Shown piece after piece: positions 1 to 13,600 of a DNA stretch of 64,000 bases. The stretch's first letter is position 1. Each line of letters opens with the position of its first letter. The notes beneath the pieces are model-generated. The model worked only from the letters and a program-made list of their open reading frames with translations, made no database searches and was not told the origin of the DNA. A program made the translations under genes and the position numbers. Source of the stretch: Euleptes europaea (Eukaryota; Chordata; Lepidosauria; Squamata; Sphaerodactylidae); contig NC_079316.1 in the NCBI RefSeq assembly GCF_029931775.1, positions 68,264,064 through 68,328,063 of the forward strand, read 5' to 3'.

Positions 1-440
1 CGGCCTTCCCGCTCCCCCAGCTTGGGCTACTGGTCGCCGCCGAGCGGCTGCCGCGCTTTCGGCGCAAAGCCACTCGCCCGCGCGCGAGCCGCGGCCTTTC
101 CTCCTTGGGCTCTGGGCCCCCGGGGACGGTTGGCAACGGGCCCCTCCCGCGCCGGGGACCTTCCTGGCCGGCGTTCCTGGCAACCACGTGGCCAGAGGGA
201 GCGAATGGTGGCGCCGGGCGGCTGTTGCCGCTGTTCCCCTGCGGGCTCGGGCGGCCACGCGCCCCAGCGACTGCCTCGCCTGCCCTTCGTTAGAGTGGCG
301 ACGGTGACAGCTCTTTGCTCATCTCGAGAAGGGACCCCCCCCCTCCCCGCTCGTTGCAGCGGTAGCACCGCCGCCACCTCGGCCAAGAGGGAAAAAAAAC
401 TCTGGTTGTTTTCTGCCGCTCCAGAAGGTCGGGCCAGAAC
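1..440 (-). promoter_or_regulatory. CpG-rich promoter block, probably of ATE1
   Basis: The first 440 bases are strongly GC-rich with many CpG pairs and then stop abruptly at an AT-rich repeat, which is how a vertebrate CpG-island promoter looks. A palindromic E-box core (CACGTG) lies near 184-189. In human the gene on this side of NSMCE4A is ATE1 (arginyl-tRNA protein transferase), read in the same direction, so a leftward ATE1 start just outside the window is the best inference. No ATE1 protein sequence is visible here, and the open frames in this block (minus 27-443, plus 22-546) look like chance frames in GC-rich DNA. Confidence 0.5.
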
Positions 441-993
441 CAACGGGTTGAAAATTTTTTATTTTTTTATTTTTTTTTATTATTTTCTTCATTTAATACA
501 TCAGCATATAGGTCAACATCTATTTACTAAAAAATTGACAAAGTAGTACAAAACGACAAAAATAGTAGTAATGTAAAATTAAAAGGATTCCCCCCCCCCC
601 CCGCCTCACTCTTTTCCATCTAAAAATAAATTGCATATACTTTTGCTAACAAAATCAACGGGTTGAAATTAAACCAGAAGAGTTTCCTTCTGGACGTTAG
701 GAAGGACTTTCTAACAATTAGAGCGGTTCCTTCGTGGAACAGGCTTCCTCTGGAGGTGGTGAGCTCTCCTTCCCTGGAGGTTTTTTTAAGAGGTTAGATG
801 GCCATCTGTCAGCAATGCTGATTCTATGACCTTAAGCAGATGATGAGAGGGAGGGTATCTTGGCCATCTTCTGGACATGGAGTAGGGGTCACTGGGTGTG
901 TGTGTGGGGAAGTAGTTGTGAATTTCCTGCATTGTGCAGGGGGTTGGAGTAGATGACCCTGGTGGTCCCTTCCAACGCCATGATTCCATGCCA
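425..993 (+). mobile_element. CR1 LINE, 3' end
   Basis: The text from 656 follows the 3' end of reptile CR1: a stretch encoding the end of the reverse transcriptase frame, then the motif AGGGGGTTGGAGTAGATGAC near 938-957 and a final TGATTCCATG like the CR1 terminal ATTCTATG repeat. The piece before 440 is the same element, split by a younger insertion at 454-655. It is 5' truncated, as most CR1 copies are. Confidence 0.75.
454..655 (-). mobile_element. L1-like LINE 3' end inserted in the CR1 copy
   Basis: A 202-bp AT-rich insert starts with a T-rich run on this strand (a poly-A tail on the minus strand) and is flanked by the 13-bp direct repeat CAACGGGTTGAAA at 441-453 and 656-668. The repeat belongs to the CR1 sequence, so this is a target site duplication made by a LINE-type insertion. 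The L1 assignment rests on the tail and base composition only. A poly-C tract lies at about 591-603. Confidence 0.6.
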
Positions 994-1234
994 TTGACAA
1001 GATTGCATCTCTTGGACCTCTCCTGCCCTTAGACAGAACACTGGGTGACCCAAAGAGTGCCAGAAGACTTTGGAAAGATGCTGGCAGAAAGCTTGCAGTG
1101 AACCCGACAAGAGTATGCTACATAGCCCATTGGAAAACATATGAAGTGGCAATGACAGTGGCAAGGCTACCATTCTCTGCAACAATTGTCAGCTACCTCT
1201 TGACCCAACTATTTAAGGTGTCCCATCATCTGCT

Positions 1235-1395
1235 GGAGTGGCAGACTCTTAATCTGGAGAACCATGTTTGATTCCCCACTCCTTCATATGAAGCCTACTG
1301 GGCGACCTTGGGCCAGTCACAGTTCTCTCAGAGCTCTCTCAGCAGGCAATGGCAAACTATGTCTGAACGTCTCTTGCCTTGAAAACCCGGTGACC
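1235..1395 (+). mobile_element. tRNA-derived SINE fragment with BovB-like tail
   Basis: The sequence shares the GTTTGATTCCCCACTCC block and the GACCTTGGGCCAGTCACAG block with the other squamate tRNA SINE copies in this window. It then runs into GCAATGGCAAAC...CTTGCCTTGAAAACC, the start of a BovB-like tail. The tRNA head is missing. Confidence 0.6.
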
Positions 1396-1439
1396 TGACA
1401 CACCCACAGAAATCAATTAGCTGTGACACCATTGCGAGG

Positions 1440-2355
1440 TTCTTTGCTGATAAAATAACACAAATACACTCTGACCTGGATGCTACAGGTAAGATAGGGC
1501 TGGCTGATGATATGCCTAAATACATCACCTGGTCTGATGACAGACCGTTCTGACCCAGCAGATGGCTTGAAGGCTCTTGTGCTTCCCACTTTTGACAGGG
1601 TTAAGAGCCTTGGGGTTACACTGGATCCAGCATTACTGCTGGAGACGCAAGTGAACATGGCTGAAGAAAAAGCTTTTTTCCAACTCAGAGTAACCTGCAA
1701 GATGGCCCCCTACCTTGAGTCAGCCAATCTGGTGGCCTGGATTCATGCCACTAACATCAAGACTAGACCACTGTAATGTGCTCTACATGAGACTCCCCGT
1801 AAAGTCAATCCGGAGACTCCAGTTAGTTCAAAACGCTGCAGCTACATGATCTGGAGCTAGGCAGAATGTGCATATCACTGCCATTCTGCAATCACTTCAT
1901 CGACAGGCTCATTTCAAGGTATTGACTATCACTTACAAAGCCCTTCATGGCCTCCCTCCCCATGCTCTGCCACAACTTCGCTCATCCTAGCAGGGCTTTT
2001 CTGCAGATAACAGAATTATTCAAGAGGGCTGTTTGTGCAGGTAAGTAAAACTGTACTGTCAGAACATTGCATTGGTACAGGGAGAGGGACTGTGACCTAT
2101 ACCTCTGTATTGCTACTTATCATTGTAAGAATGCTCCAGACTAGGTAATTTTTACACTACAATGTATCGTGTTTAAAAGCTCTTGCTTGTTTCAACTCCG
2201 AGATTTCTCTTTGTTTTCAGATTTCTGTAGTCTAAACTCTGTTGTATTGTTCATGGGATGTCCCGTCCTATTGACTGTATTTGACTTCCACTGTCTAATC
2301 CACCTTGAGTCTCAGTGAGCAAGGCCAACAATAACCAAACAAAAAAATAAATAAG
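1440..2355 (+). mobile_element. L2-like LINE, 3' part
   Basis: The plus-strand frame around 1597-1776 reads VKSLGVTLDPALLLE, matching the LGV-LD block near the end of L2/Rex-type reverse transcriptases. Downstream text corresponds to later parts of the same family. The element ends at CACCTTGAGTCTCAGTGAGC followed by an A-rich tail near 2340, the typical L2 3' end. It is degenerate and 5' truncated. Confidence 0.65.
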
Positions 2356-2909
2356 GAAACTCTTTCAAGCTCATGTTTCTGCATAGAAACAAAAATTAAG
2401 TTTAATTTAAAACAATTGTTGGCAAATGCTCCCTTTCTTCTTGAGGGCAAGGGGATTAAAGGTGTCATAGGTCACAGTTATGTGAACATGGTGGAGAAGT
2501 AGGTTAAGGAAATTTAACAATGAACCACACTGGGAAATTAGGGGGGAAAGTGATCACCACACACACACACACACACTCTCTCTCTCACACAAACTCCAGT
2601 AGATTACCAGTTTCCTAAACAGGACAATACTCTCTAGTAAATTGCTGCCTTGTAAAATCTATCAGTACTTACCTATAGCTTTCACATAGAACTGAAGCTA
2701 TTACATTAGCATGACCATCAAAGGATACTGGCAAGGCATTAGCAAATTATCACATTTATTCTGTTTGCACAGTTACATCAGTCAAGAGGTACTGAATTTG
2801 TTTTAAATATCACCTTATTGAAAGGCGCTGCTCTTTTTAATTGACATTCCACTTTTTTCCCCAATGGGGACCCAAAGCAGCTTCCAGGCCTCCTCCATTT
2901 CATTCTATG
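2356..2909. other. Intergenic, no gene seen
   Basis: AT-rich DNA with a short CA/CT microsatellite at about 2557-2590. No coding exon or further repeat was recognised. Confidence 0.5.
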
Positions 2910-3020
2910 AGGTAGGTTAGGCCAAAAATGTGAGACTGGGCCCAAGGTCAGCCAGCAAGCTTCCGTAGCGGTCTCCTAGATCGTAGTCTGACCTGCTAAC
3001 CTCTACACCAGCTCCCAATT
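2910..3020 (-). mobile_element. MIR/CORE-like tRNA SINE fragment
   Basis: The order GAGGTAGGTTAGGC ... CCCAAGGTCAGCCAGCAAG ... CCTAGATCGTAGTCTGAC is the reverse complement of an old tRNA-related SINE; other copies lie near 46125-46250 and 47650-48025. Confidence 0.5.
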
Positions 3021-3101
3021 ATGTTAAGAGGCAAATTTGTTTTCTTCATGCATCAATGCGTTTGGAATAGGCAACATTTTTTATCTCAAGTGCAGAACGC
3101 T

Positions 3102-3312
3102 TGTGTGTTAAGTGCCGTCAAGTCATTTCCGACTCATGGCGACCCTATGAATCAACGTCCTCCAAAGTGTCCTATCTTTGACAGCCTTGCTCAGATCTTG
3201 CAAACTGAGGGTCGTGGCTTCCTTTATAGAGTCCATCTATCTCTTGTTGGGTCTTCCTCTTTTCCTGGTGCCTTCAACTTTTTCTAGCATGATTGTCTTT
3301 TCCAGTGAGCTT
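3102..3312 (-). mobile_element. BovB (RTE) LINE, 3' end
   Basis: GTGCCGTCAAGTCATTTCCG (3112-3131) followed by ACTCATGGCGACCC is the reverse complement of the BovB 3' terminus. The rest corresponds to the C-terminal end of the BovB protein, more complete on the plus strand at 48850-49300. Confidence 0.75.
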
Positions 3313-4140
3313 ACTTGCACCCAAAAACAAGTGAAGAAATGATGGCTGAAGGTGGCCAAATGTGGGAAGTTGAGCACCACTTTCAGCACCTCAGAGACTT
3401 ACCTTGGATCCAGCCTGTTGCCTGCATGGGTGTAGGAGGTAGTGACGAGATACGACACATCCATTGCCTTTTGAGCTACTGCATTCCACTCTTGTCTTTG
3501 AGCGTAAATCAGTTGTAGGAAAAGCTTTGGAGATTATTATATTTTCAGATCTGATGAAGCAGCATGCAAATGTATAGAGGTCATTATTAATAAATGACTC
3601 GCTTTCCTACTGTGCCATTGTTTTTTGGTTTTTGCACACTGTTCTTAGTTTTGGTCCTTTGAACAGCCTCAGTGTGAATTCTTGAACTAAATCTAGCAAT
3701 GTGTGGTGTGATTTCACAAAGCCAAAACTTCCATGTGCATGTGTACCTTCCAAACAGCTAAGAGAACGGCTCTGTTCTTCCCTGTGTGTTTACAGGTATT
3801 CCACTTCATTGTTTTCAACAAATGCAAGTACATTCACAGTAGCTGAAAATAAATACATACATTCATGCAATTGTCTTGAAATGCAGACAGACCACTGAAA
3901 CGTTGAAATATCGAAACAGAGTTTCTCATTACAACACGTGAAAACATTCTGTTGAGTTTTTAACCAAAGCCGTGCCCTTTCTCCCCATTTGGTCTCGCAC
4001 TTGGCAAGACTTCTGGATTCACCCACAAAGATAAGTATTCTTCCACTAATTTCAAGGCTATTTGCATTAATAAAAATTGTTAATACAGCCCTTCTAAACT
4101 GTTGTATAATAGGAAGAAACACCACAAACATGAGACTTGT
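3313..4140. other. Intergenic, no gene seen
   Basis: The stretch between a BovB fragment and the probable NSMCE4A 3' end holds AT-rich DNA without a recognisable exon. Open frames here (for example minus 3790-4206) match no family known to me. Confidence 0.4.
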
Positions 4141-4144
4141 ATAG

Positions 4145-4544
4145 AATACAAATATAACTTTAATTTCTAACAAATTGTTAAGGTACATAGTTTGGCACAT
4201 AAACAAGCCACAAACGGAGAACTAAGAACAAGTTATAACAAAAAGAATATCACATCTCATTTAAAAAAAACCTGGGGGGTAGGAACACCAACAAGTTCTC
4301 TGTTTGAGCAAGTACTGTGCTTCTTGAAAGAGAAGGACTGGTTTCTATGGGCAACAACTTCAACAGGACATTGCCTAGTACTAATCCTCTCATGGAACTT
4401 TCCAATACCTGTAAAGGGAAAAAAGTAGGCTTCGTTCTGTCTTCAGTTACATGAAACAAGTTGAAAAATCATAGAAATAACCACCTCTCAATAACTTTGT
4501 GACTAAGTTAATATCTGAAAGGTACCTTTCAGAATTGTTCCAGA
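4145..4544 (-). other. NSMCE4A: NSMCE4A 3' untranslated region (probable)
   Basis: Downstream of the stop codon the first plausible poly-A signal on the minus strand is ATTAAA (TTTAAT on the plus strand at 4159-4164), which would give a 3' UTR of about 400 bases. The exact cleavage point cannot be read. Confidence 0.4.
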
Positions 4545-4610
4545 TCACTGGGTTTCCTGGTTAGCTGGTGGAATCATGGGCTGTGAAATTTCAAAAGTCT
4601 TCACAATATT
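4545..4610 (-). CDS. NSMCE4A: NSMCE4A last coding exon
   Basis: Acceptor TTCTCATCAG, then [21 protein letters not shown] and TGA at 4545-4547. IVKTFEIS is identical to the human C-terminal block. Confidence 0.9.
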   Translation of the reverse strand, partial: NIVKTFEISQPMIPPANQETQ

Positions 4611-7600
4611 CTGATGAGAAAAAAGGATTGGCTTCTAATGTTAACTGAATTTAAAATTCACATCAACAATAAAGAGAATCAAGCATTTTGCCTTTCTTCC
4701 AGCATCAGCTACCTGGTTCAGAACTTTGAACATAATTTGAGATGCATGTTGGGGGGGGGGGACTAAGAAATAAGTGTGACCACCTGTTCATCCATTCAAT
4801 AAAACGTTTGCATCATACTCCCCCTTACCCTGAATAACAAGTGGAGCTTGTGTCAATTTTGTTCAATAAGATATGGAATTATGTAGCTGTTACCACTTTA
4901 TTGCACAGGCTTAAAGTGAAAGGATCAGAATCAAGAAAAAACAAACAACTTTCCAAAATTTTACTACAAGCAGGACACAAAATTGCTTATACCCATTTTG
5001 TAAAGACATACACTTCACTTTTAATCATGTCAGAATCTTTTTAACACACTTGAGCTGCTTTATAACAGTAATTTAAACAGTTTAAAATCAGCAGTAAATA
5101 ATTTTTTTAAACCCCAAAGTGAAACAATAATTTTCAGATAAGCATCTGAGGCAGTGGGCTATGGTCCACAAAATATATGATAAAATACTTATTTTTACAG
5201 CCACAAGATTAAAAAATTCCTATGAGGACAGAAAAGACTACACCAACATATGAAGTTGCTTCACACTCAATCAGACCATTGTTCAACAAGGTCAGTGTTG
5301 TTTAGTCAGACTGCAAGGAGCTCTTCAGGGTCTCAGGTAGAGGTCTTTCACAACTACCACCTGCTCCTTTTAGCTGGAGATGCTGGGGATTGAACCACCA
5401 AGCAGATGTTCCACCACTGAGTCACAGCCCCCTCCCAATAAAAAAACAACAGAATTAGGTCAAAAAGATGTCCCAGGCTACCAAAAGAGAACCAGAACAA
5501 GTTATACTAACCAGTACATCAACACCACAATTGGCGTCTAAAATTTGACTGTGGAGATTATCACTGAAAAGGCTCCGCTTCAAGTCTTACTTCTGAAGGC
5601 AGGAATATCCAAAACAGAGCCACTGTTGCAGACTTTAATTGATGGGCAGGCTTGTACAATTAGTTCTGCCATTTATTCAGTACTCCAGAATCTAGATCAC
5701 AGTCTCCTGGGAACACTTTAGTTAGCTTAAGGGAAAGGAGAAACATTTTCACTTTACCTGCCATTCTTCATAGTTCATTGTTAAGACTGCTTGTTTCCGT
5801 GCTTGAGTATCCTGATTGTTTTCTCCTTCCTCTGGATATAAAGGTTCTATCACACATCACATTTTAAGAACAGAAAAGTTAGTATTTAAGACAAAACTTA
5901 CAGTATACTTACGCAAGTATCTATCAGGTCTTATGGCAATCAAATAGTCACTTTTATAAAAGAATTCTTAAAATTTACCTATTATGGGAAGTTTGTCCTC
6001 ATCCAGCTTGATTCCTGCAAGCCCATCCTGGAATAAACACATCTCAGGTTATAATTAAGCCAGCAAAAACTACCGAAAAATACCTAATTGGTGTACAAGA
6101 ATCTGAGATTTGGCAATGTTTAAATGAATAAGACAATGTTTCTATTTCACAGATTCCCAGGCCTTGAGATGATTTTTTAAATCAGGGAAACAGAATCAGA
6201 CTACATTCCCTATTATTTCTAAGCCTTAATTTCTAAGCGGACTCCATTGTTGGCAAGAGATAGAACCAGATAGCTGATTTCAGCTTATACACAGAAGATT
6301 TAGGAACCAGTACTGTGTCTTCCTCCCCACTCCACTCCCCAGTATAATCAATCCAAGTTAAAATGAAACCAAATACAGTCCTAAATTTGCTTTGGGAACT
6401 TTGGTTAGACTTTCAAAGCATGTTTTGAAAACAGCCAGTTTAGAGATTAGTTTTATTTCCTTTCTCTTTTTGCCATCAAGTCACATCTGACTTAAAGCAA
6501 CCTTTGGTGAGGTTTTCAAGGTAAGAGACATTCAGAGGCGGTTTGCTATTGCCTTCTTCCATGTCAAGATCCTGGTGTTCCCATCCAAATACTTGCCAGG
6601 GTCGACCCTACTTAGCTTTTGAGGTCTGACAGGATCAAGCTAGAAGAGAAAGGGAGAGGTTTGTTCTTCAGAAGAGAAGGTCCAGGTAATCCTGTGGCCT
6701 GCTTTTTAATCCTGGTTTCAGTTTTTAAAAATACATCAGACCAAATTGTTGTATAAGATTAATTAGTGATATCACATAGGCACTGGGCTCCAAAGCTGTG
6801 GCTTTATGCATGGAAACATTTACCTTTACTCAGCAAGAAATTATTTAACTAGGAATCTTCAAGGCTATAAAAAAATAAGTCTTTGTGCTTCCTGACAATA
6901 TTGCTTCAGATAAAGTTAAAGTTAGCGATGACAAATGGATGCATTTTGCTTTTTAAATGACAAATAACACTGCAAACCATTCACACCTACCCTTATTAGG
7001 AAGGATACGTGAAACATATTTTCTATAGTACGAGGAAAAGAATCTGGATCAGTCACAAACTCAAGGAAGGATATTGGAACACCAGCTACAAATATAGAAA
7101 ATGAGGTGTGAGAACATGGTGCTGCTTTTACCATCCTTTTGCTCTTTCTTTTCCATGCAGCGGCATTAAGAGATTTCTTTTAAACCTGTATTTGCTGCAT
7201 CCTGTTGCCTATTGGCATTTGGAGAATGGCGTTAATCTGATACTTGCAAGGGAGGGAGCTACAAAGAGCAATCCCACTGCAATCCCAGGATAATGATACA
7301 GCTGAGTGACAGTTTACATAAAATATTTTAAAGAGAGTTGAGTACCACCAAAAACAGGTGGAGCCAAAGCAACTTGAGCTAGCCTAACAGTAGGAAGCTT
7401 AAGCAGCTTGCTCCTCCCCACTTTGCGGATACTGTGAAGCTGACTGGAGTTTAACGCAGGACTCCCTATAGCCACTGCTGGCTTCTGCAGCCATTTCAGA
7501 TTAATTATGTTCCTTCACCCTGCAAAGGAGAAAGGAACAACTCCCCTCCCTCCTTTACAAGCTTTAAGATAGGAACAAGTAATGCTCCAATTCAATTTTG

Positions 7601-10600
7601 GCATTAGCAGTGTTCTACTTGCATACTTACGTTCGTCTCTAAAAAAGGATTGTAAATATCCTAAGATCCTCTCTACTTCTTTTTCTGTGGCTTCCTGATG
7701 AGATTCTTCCATCTTCTTCAGCTAGAAGTACAATTCAATTAAGCTGTCATTCACAACTACATTATACTGTAGGGGTACATTGCTGTTACATGGGCCAGAA
7801 CAAAGCTTGATCAGAACTAAGCAGGCTGCACTCCGATATATTCAACATCAGACCCTCACCAATGATATCATGATGTCTTGACCAAGGAGACCACCTCCAG
7901 TCCAGAAGCATCCACTCCTATCAAGTCAGGCCAAGACACCATGGAAGGCACAACATTCAAGATGGTTTCACTGGAGGTGGAGTAGGCTGTCTGCCTTGAA
8001 GTGTTAGAAAAGCAGACCACCGGTACTCTTCAGGGTGCATATTCTGTGTCCATGTTATACAGTATTCTCCCCTAAGAATATTCTTTCCTTATAGCAGGAA
8101 AAACAATTCTGTAAACCATTAAGAGTATACGCGATAATGCAGCCAATGTTTGACGCAAGGCTTCAATCTCTACACAAAAAAGTTGGGTCCACTAACCCAT
8201 GAAAAATAGTTCACGAAACCATCTCTTCTCCTTAGTCCCTTGCACCTGTCACAATCCTCTCCCAAGGTCTGGGTGATCTTCAGAACTAGAGTAGATGCAA
8301 CACTGGAGAACTGAAGCTCAAGTAGTAGTCAGCAGAAATCACTCCCTTCAAGGTAACTTGCAAGGAAGCTGCCAGAGCTCTCACCCTCACATACACCCCC
8401 CATTTGAAAAATATTTTTTCCAGTGTTGGATTAAAAGGCTTCAGCCACATATTACAAGCCATTTTACATAACTGATTGGTGAGAAAGGGACACTGCATAC
8501 ATGTTAAAAACGACTGTTACAAAGAATAATATCTACGTTTCCACCCTGCTCCAACAAATCAGATCTGTGCCTGAAAAGTCTTCTGAATTTTTATTGGATC
8601 CTACACTTATAAAAGGCAGTTCCCTTTAGCAAGTACACTGAGAACAACTGGACGCTGAAATTCACAACAGTAACAGACTACAATTCAATGCATTACCCCA
8701 GCCACCCACCCACCCACACTACCTGTGCAGGCATGACCCTTTTTTCAGCTGGCCCTGCTTTCTTCTGCCTTTCAATTCGTGGCCTTTGAACAGGAGGATC
8801 AGCAGTGAAAGCTCCCAACCTAAACAAAGTAAAACAACGTGGCTCCCATGTGCAACAATTCAAAGTTCAAATTGTTTAAAGTTAACATTTATTATTCTTT
8901 TGAGGCGGCCTAGGAAAATTCCAGATATTTGATCACATGGGGCTGAGAGAATTCTGAGAACTGCAACTAGTCCAAGGTCGCCCAGCAGGCTGCATGTGGA
9001 GGAGTGGGGAATCAAACCCGGTTCCCCAGACCAGAGTCCACCACTCTTAACCACTACACCAGGCTGGCTCTCCTTTGGAGAGTTTGGAGTTGTGACCTGG
9101 CATGGTTTTGACGTGGCATGGTGAGCGAGGAAGCAAAATGGCTACTACAGGAGGCAGAGCCAGTCACAAAATGATTGCTGCGGCTTAACTTCAGTAACAG
9201 TGAAATGCTTGTGCTTTGGTGGCAGCTGGTGCCAAATCAACATTTAAAAAAATCTGCACAATCTGGAAAAGCAGTTGCGAGTAGCAACATCAATACCAGC
9301 TCACATCACACGCCTCACCAAAGAGAAGCAGTTCCAGCTATCACATTAGAGGTGAGTTAATTAAATGTTTGACCAAATATAGCAGGCTAATTTTTAAGTT
9401 GATAATTTTGTATGGCCTGCGAATGATGTTATAAATATCCAAATGGCCCTTGGCAGAAAAAAGGTTCCTCTCCCCTGTCCTAGGGTATGATAGGAAAGTC
9501 ACAAGCCTGCGGTTTGTAATACTTTTAAAATGGATTATAGATGTTGCAGATAGAATACGGATACAGTGAGCTTGATGATGCCTGCCCTGCCCTTATACAA
9601 CAGCGTTTGTTCAGTGAGGGGAAAGGAAAGATGCTTTGCAAATGCTCAGTTACTCTTTACTAAATTGCTCCCTTCTCCCAATCATAGTGCCAGGCAACTC
9701 CTCAATGCTAACCACAATCTCAAAAAATCTTGGCCAGCTTTCTCTGCTTTTGTGGGGAGGAGGGCGGATAAATCCGTCAAAGACCCCAAGGAAAGGCAGG
9801 GTAGAACCAGAGATGGAGGGCTCTACTTCCCTAGCCTACCTGGGGCCATTTGGCTACTGCTTGCCCCTGAAACAATAGCACACACACTCATTCACAGGGT
9901 AGCTGCCACCACCTGTCACAATGAGATCTGAGGCAGAGTCTAACAAGCCTACTTCTGCCTCTTTCTGCCACCCAGAAACAGAGTGAGAAGGGAAGGTAGA
10001 TGAAATTACTTGAAGGGAAAACATAAAGAGAACAGAAGGATTTCATACACATAGGAGAATGCAAAACAGATAAAATACAAAAAGCTAATGCAAGCTAAAT
10101 ACACCGATTCCCTACTGGCTTACAGATCCTGAGCCATATCAGCCTGACGTGGGCTTATCCGGCAAGGGGCCTCATCTTCTGCTCCCTCCACAGAAAAGCA
10201 AATGCAGCTCTCACTTCAAGGTTTTATCGTTTTTTTCCCATGATCGCACCCCCCTCACATGGTTAGTTGTTCTTTTCCCACTCCACATGGTACTAAGCCA
10301 ATCAAGTGATCCCACTTGGAAGAAAAACCCTCTTCCTTTCTGTGGGGCATTGCTCCTGTTCTTGCTAGTAAGCTTAATTAACACAGGGAACCATGGGGAC
10401 CAGGATGGGTGCTCAAGACAATCCCTGATTTTTTTTAACAAAAGTTTTGAGGTTTGTTTGCTTGTTTTTGTGAACCTGGGCTTCCCACTGAGCTTGTTCA
10501 GGTTCAGCATTAGATATAAAACGTTTCCAGTTGTGGTTTGAAGACATGCTATTTTGTCAATATTTGAAAAAAAGTATCATACTTACATGAAGTGGAAAGT

Positions 10601-13600
10601 AGGTGCTCTTCTAAAGTACTTTTTTGCTTCTTCACCAAGCTTGTGCCAAGCATTGCTAGGCAAAAATCCACTGGCAAGCTGCTCACTGTCATTATCACTT
10701 TCATCTCCTTCTAGACGATTTAAACCCATGAATGATAACTGTAGAGGAAACATACTGGTATCAGTTTCCATTTGTCACCATGAAACAGAAGTCTACTCCT
10801 AGAAAGCAGGTGTGTGAAAGGACTACCAGGCTTAATATCAGCTTCCTAAAGGTGTTTTCCACACTCCACCAAACTGAACTAAGGATAGATACAAATAAAT
10901 TAAACTTAATTTTGATGCATCATTTGATGCTCCATTTCAACAGGAACTCGTGGTCATTCCCTTGACAGAATTTTAACTGAATTACTTAATTTTCCAGCAT
11001 TGTTCCAGCTTTTGCATGCTGTTATCTTACCCTTACTCTATACACTTTAAAACACACACATTATCCAGAATTAGTTGTCTAATAGGCACAAAGATTTTTT
11101 TTCTTTAGATTTATTAGCACAAGAATTATACTATGGCACCTATTTTATTTGGCTCTCCTGGACCAGGCAGTGGTACCAGGCAACCAATGGTGTAACACCA
11201 TTGCAAATGTTACAGGTCAGTCTGCTAACCCTGCAACAGGATAATGTGTCTGATGTACCAATATTGTTTCTATATATTACACAAACAGTTTATCTTCTTA
11301 TACAAGTCAAGTCACCACACTATTTCTCACATTTGTAGGGCAGCCTAATGGATCAGCATGGGCAGTCAGATGCTACACAAGTGCAGTAAACAGAGGAATG
11401 AATGTTTTACTGAGCATAGATCTCAGGATTCCTAAGAAGCACAACACGTCGCACAACGTTTCACTTAAAGTCAGAAACAGTTTCTAACTCTTGTAGCTGT
11501 AAGATAAGCTTGAAAACATGCTGCCAATACTTAGTGATCTTGTACAGTCATCTCTCATTTGAGACTTTAGTAATATTTCAGTGCCCTGCATACTTACTGG
11601 CATTACTCATAACTAGCCAAAGAAGAACATAAAATATATACATTGCTTATACAGACTGTTGGATTCAACTTTTTGCAATTCAGAACTTTGACTGGGGGGG
11701 ACAATGTACACTACCTAACCCAACATTTTAGGTTACTGGGCTTCTGGATTTTTTTTTTTTTTAAGCAGATTTGTTAACACTGTTAACTAAGAGCACAATC
11801 CTGAAGGGGGGGTATATATGCGGCTGGGAGCAATGCTGCCTCCTCAGAGGCTTCCCGGCTGCCGCAGAGCCTAAAAAAGCATTTAAAAAAATAAAATAAC
11901 GAAAAAGGGGGAAACGCCCTATTGAAAACAGTGAGGCTGTGCCACTGAAAAAGGTGGCACAGCCTTGCCGCTCAAGGGGGTGTTCCTAGGGCAAAAGGGC
12001 TGTGGAAGCAGCCGAAAGGCAGCTCTATCCCTGGGAACGCCCTCCCGTGCTGGTGCAAGCTTTCCCTTCTGAGAAAGTCCGGCCGGCAGCACCCAGATGC
12101 TGGCGTGTTTGCCCCTGCACCAGCGTAGGTGCCACCTTATTCCTTGATAAGGTGGCACCTTCACTGGTGCGGGGTCACACTGGCTCCAAAGGAGCTTCGC
12201 CCCCCTTTCAGGTATGGGCTGCCCATCTCACAACAATAAAGTTGTTCTCTGCTTTACTTTTAAGCTTTTGTAAATGAAGAAAGATGGTAGAGTAAAAATT
12301 CTGCTATACTATAAGATGCCAAAGAGGAAAAGTGATTTATACAACAAGTTCTTGTTGAAGAACTCTTAAGCACAAAAACCTTATTTTAGCAAATAACTAA
12401 TTCCTGCAAACTTACTAGATCTTCAGCAAAAGCAGATGGATCAAACACTGTCATGTCTGACTGCAACTGGCTTGCTTTTTCCTTTCCTAGATTTGATGCC
12501 AAAACTAGGACCTGAGCATCCAGAGCAGCCTCCCTGGCTCGGGACACTTAAGAAAGAAGAATATTTTGTTACTAGCAAAGGCTATTGAAAGTCAAGTATT
12601 TCATTACCACCACTTCCTAGAATACTTGCAAGCACTCAAAGAGTTCATGTCTTAAAGCAGAGACTCCAAACATTAAATGAAATCTACTAGAACAGTAAAT
12701 TCCGCTTTCTTGTGTGACCATCCAGTATAGCTTTGCCTTTTGCAAGTTTCTCAGAAAATCATATTACTGGCAATTGATGTTTTGGCTACTTTTATGTAAT
12801 TATGCAAATAGAATAGATGATTTGCCATAACAGTGGCAAGTTATTACAGTGTACAAATAACCTTAATGTTAAAATTAATTATACCTTTAATTTAATGCAA
12901 GAGGTCTAGATGAAAACAGATAACTTGAGTGGGTCCTTGATGAAATTTTCCTTATCTGTCCTTTTTGCAACATGAAATATTCAGACAACGCTAACCTAAT
13001 CAGTAACCACTCTGACAACTTAAGCATCCCTCACCCCAATTGTTAGCTGGTGATAATTGATTTCTTCCTCATCAATCTAGTGCAGTGGATAATGGCCCTC
13101 CGTAAGGTTTTCAGAGACAGTATATTTAATTTAGCCATGATGATTTAGGAACTACAAAGTGACTGAGTGGTTGTTGGCAAGCTCTATTTCTTTGTGCCCA
13201 GAACCCATGTAGTGATTAGAGTGCCAGAGTAGGAGCTGGGAGACCAACCCCAAGTTCCTGGAAGAAAGGCATAAAGATGTGATGAAGAGATACGACGATT
13301 CAGGGGCAAGAAAGAGCATTTCAGGTGCATTGTGCTTTGAGATACAGACTTTTCCACAGATATCAGTCAAGTATTTCTGTAAGTTATAAAATTACTTACA
13401 ACTGGACCAGGTTCAATATATTAAATAACTATGTTCATATAGCCACGTATGATAAAATATAACTTTTCTGTGTTTTCATTCCATACGCACTTTTAGAAGA
13501 AAAGTTGGTTTTTAAATGCCGACTTTCTCTACCACTTAAGGAAGAATCAAACCGGCTTACAATCACCTTCCCTTCCACTCCCCACAACAGACACTCTGTG

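Noticed and set aside
27-443. 138-codon minus-strand frame as ATE1 start
   Set aside because: It does not resemble the ATE1 N-terminus and lies in GC-rich DNA where long chance frames are common.
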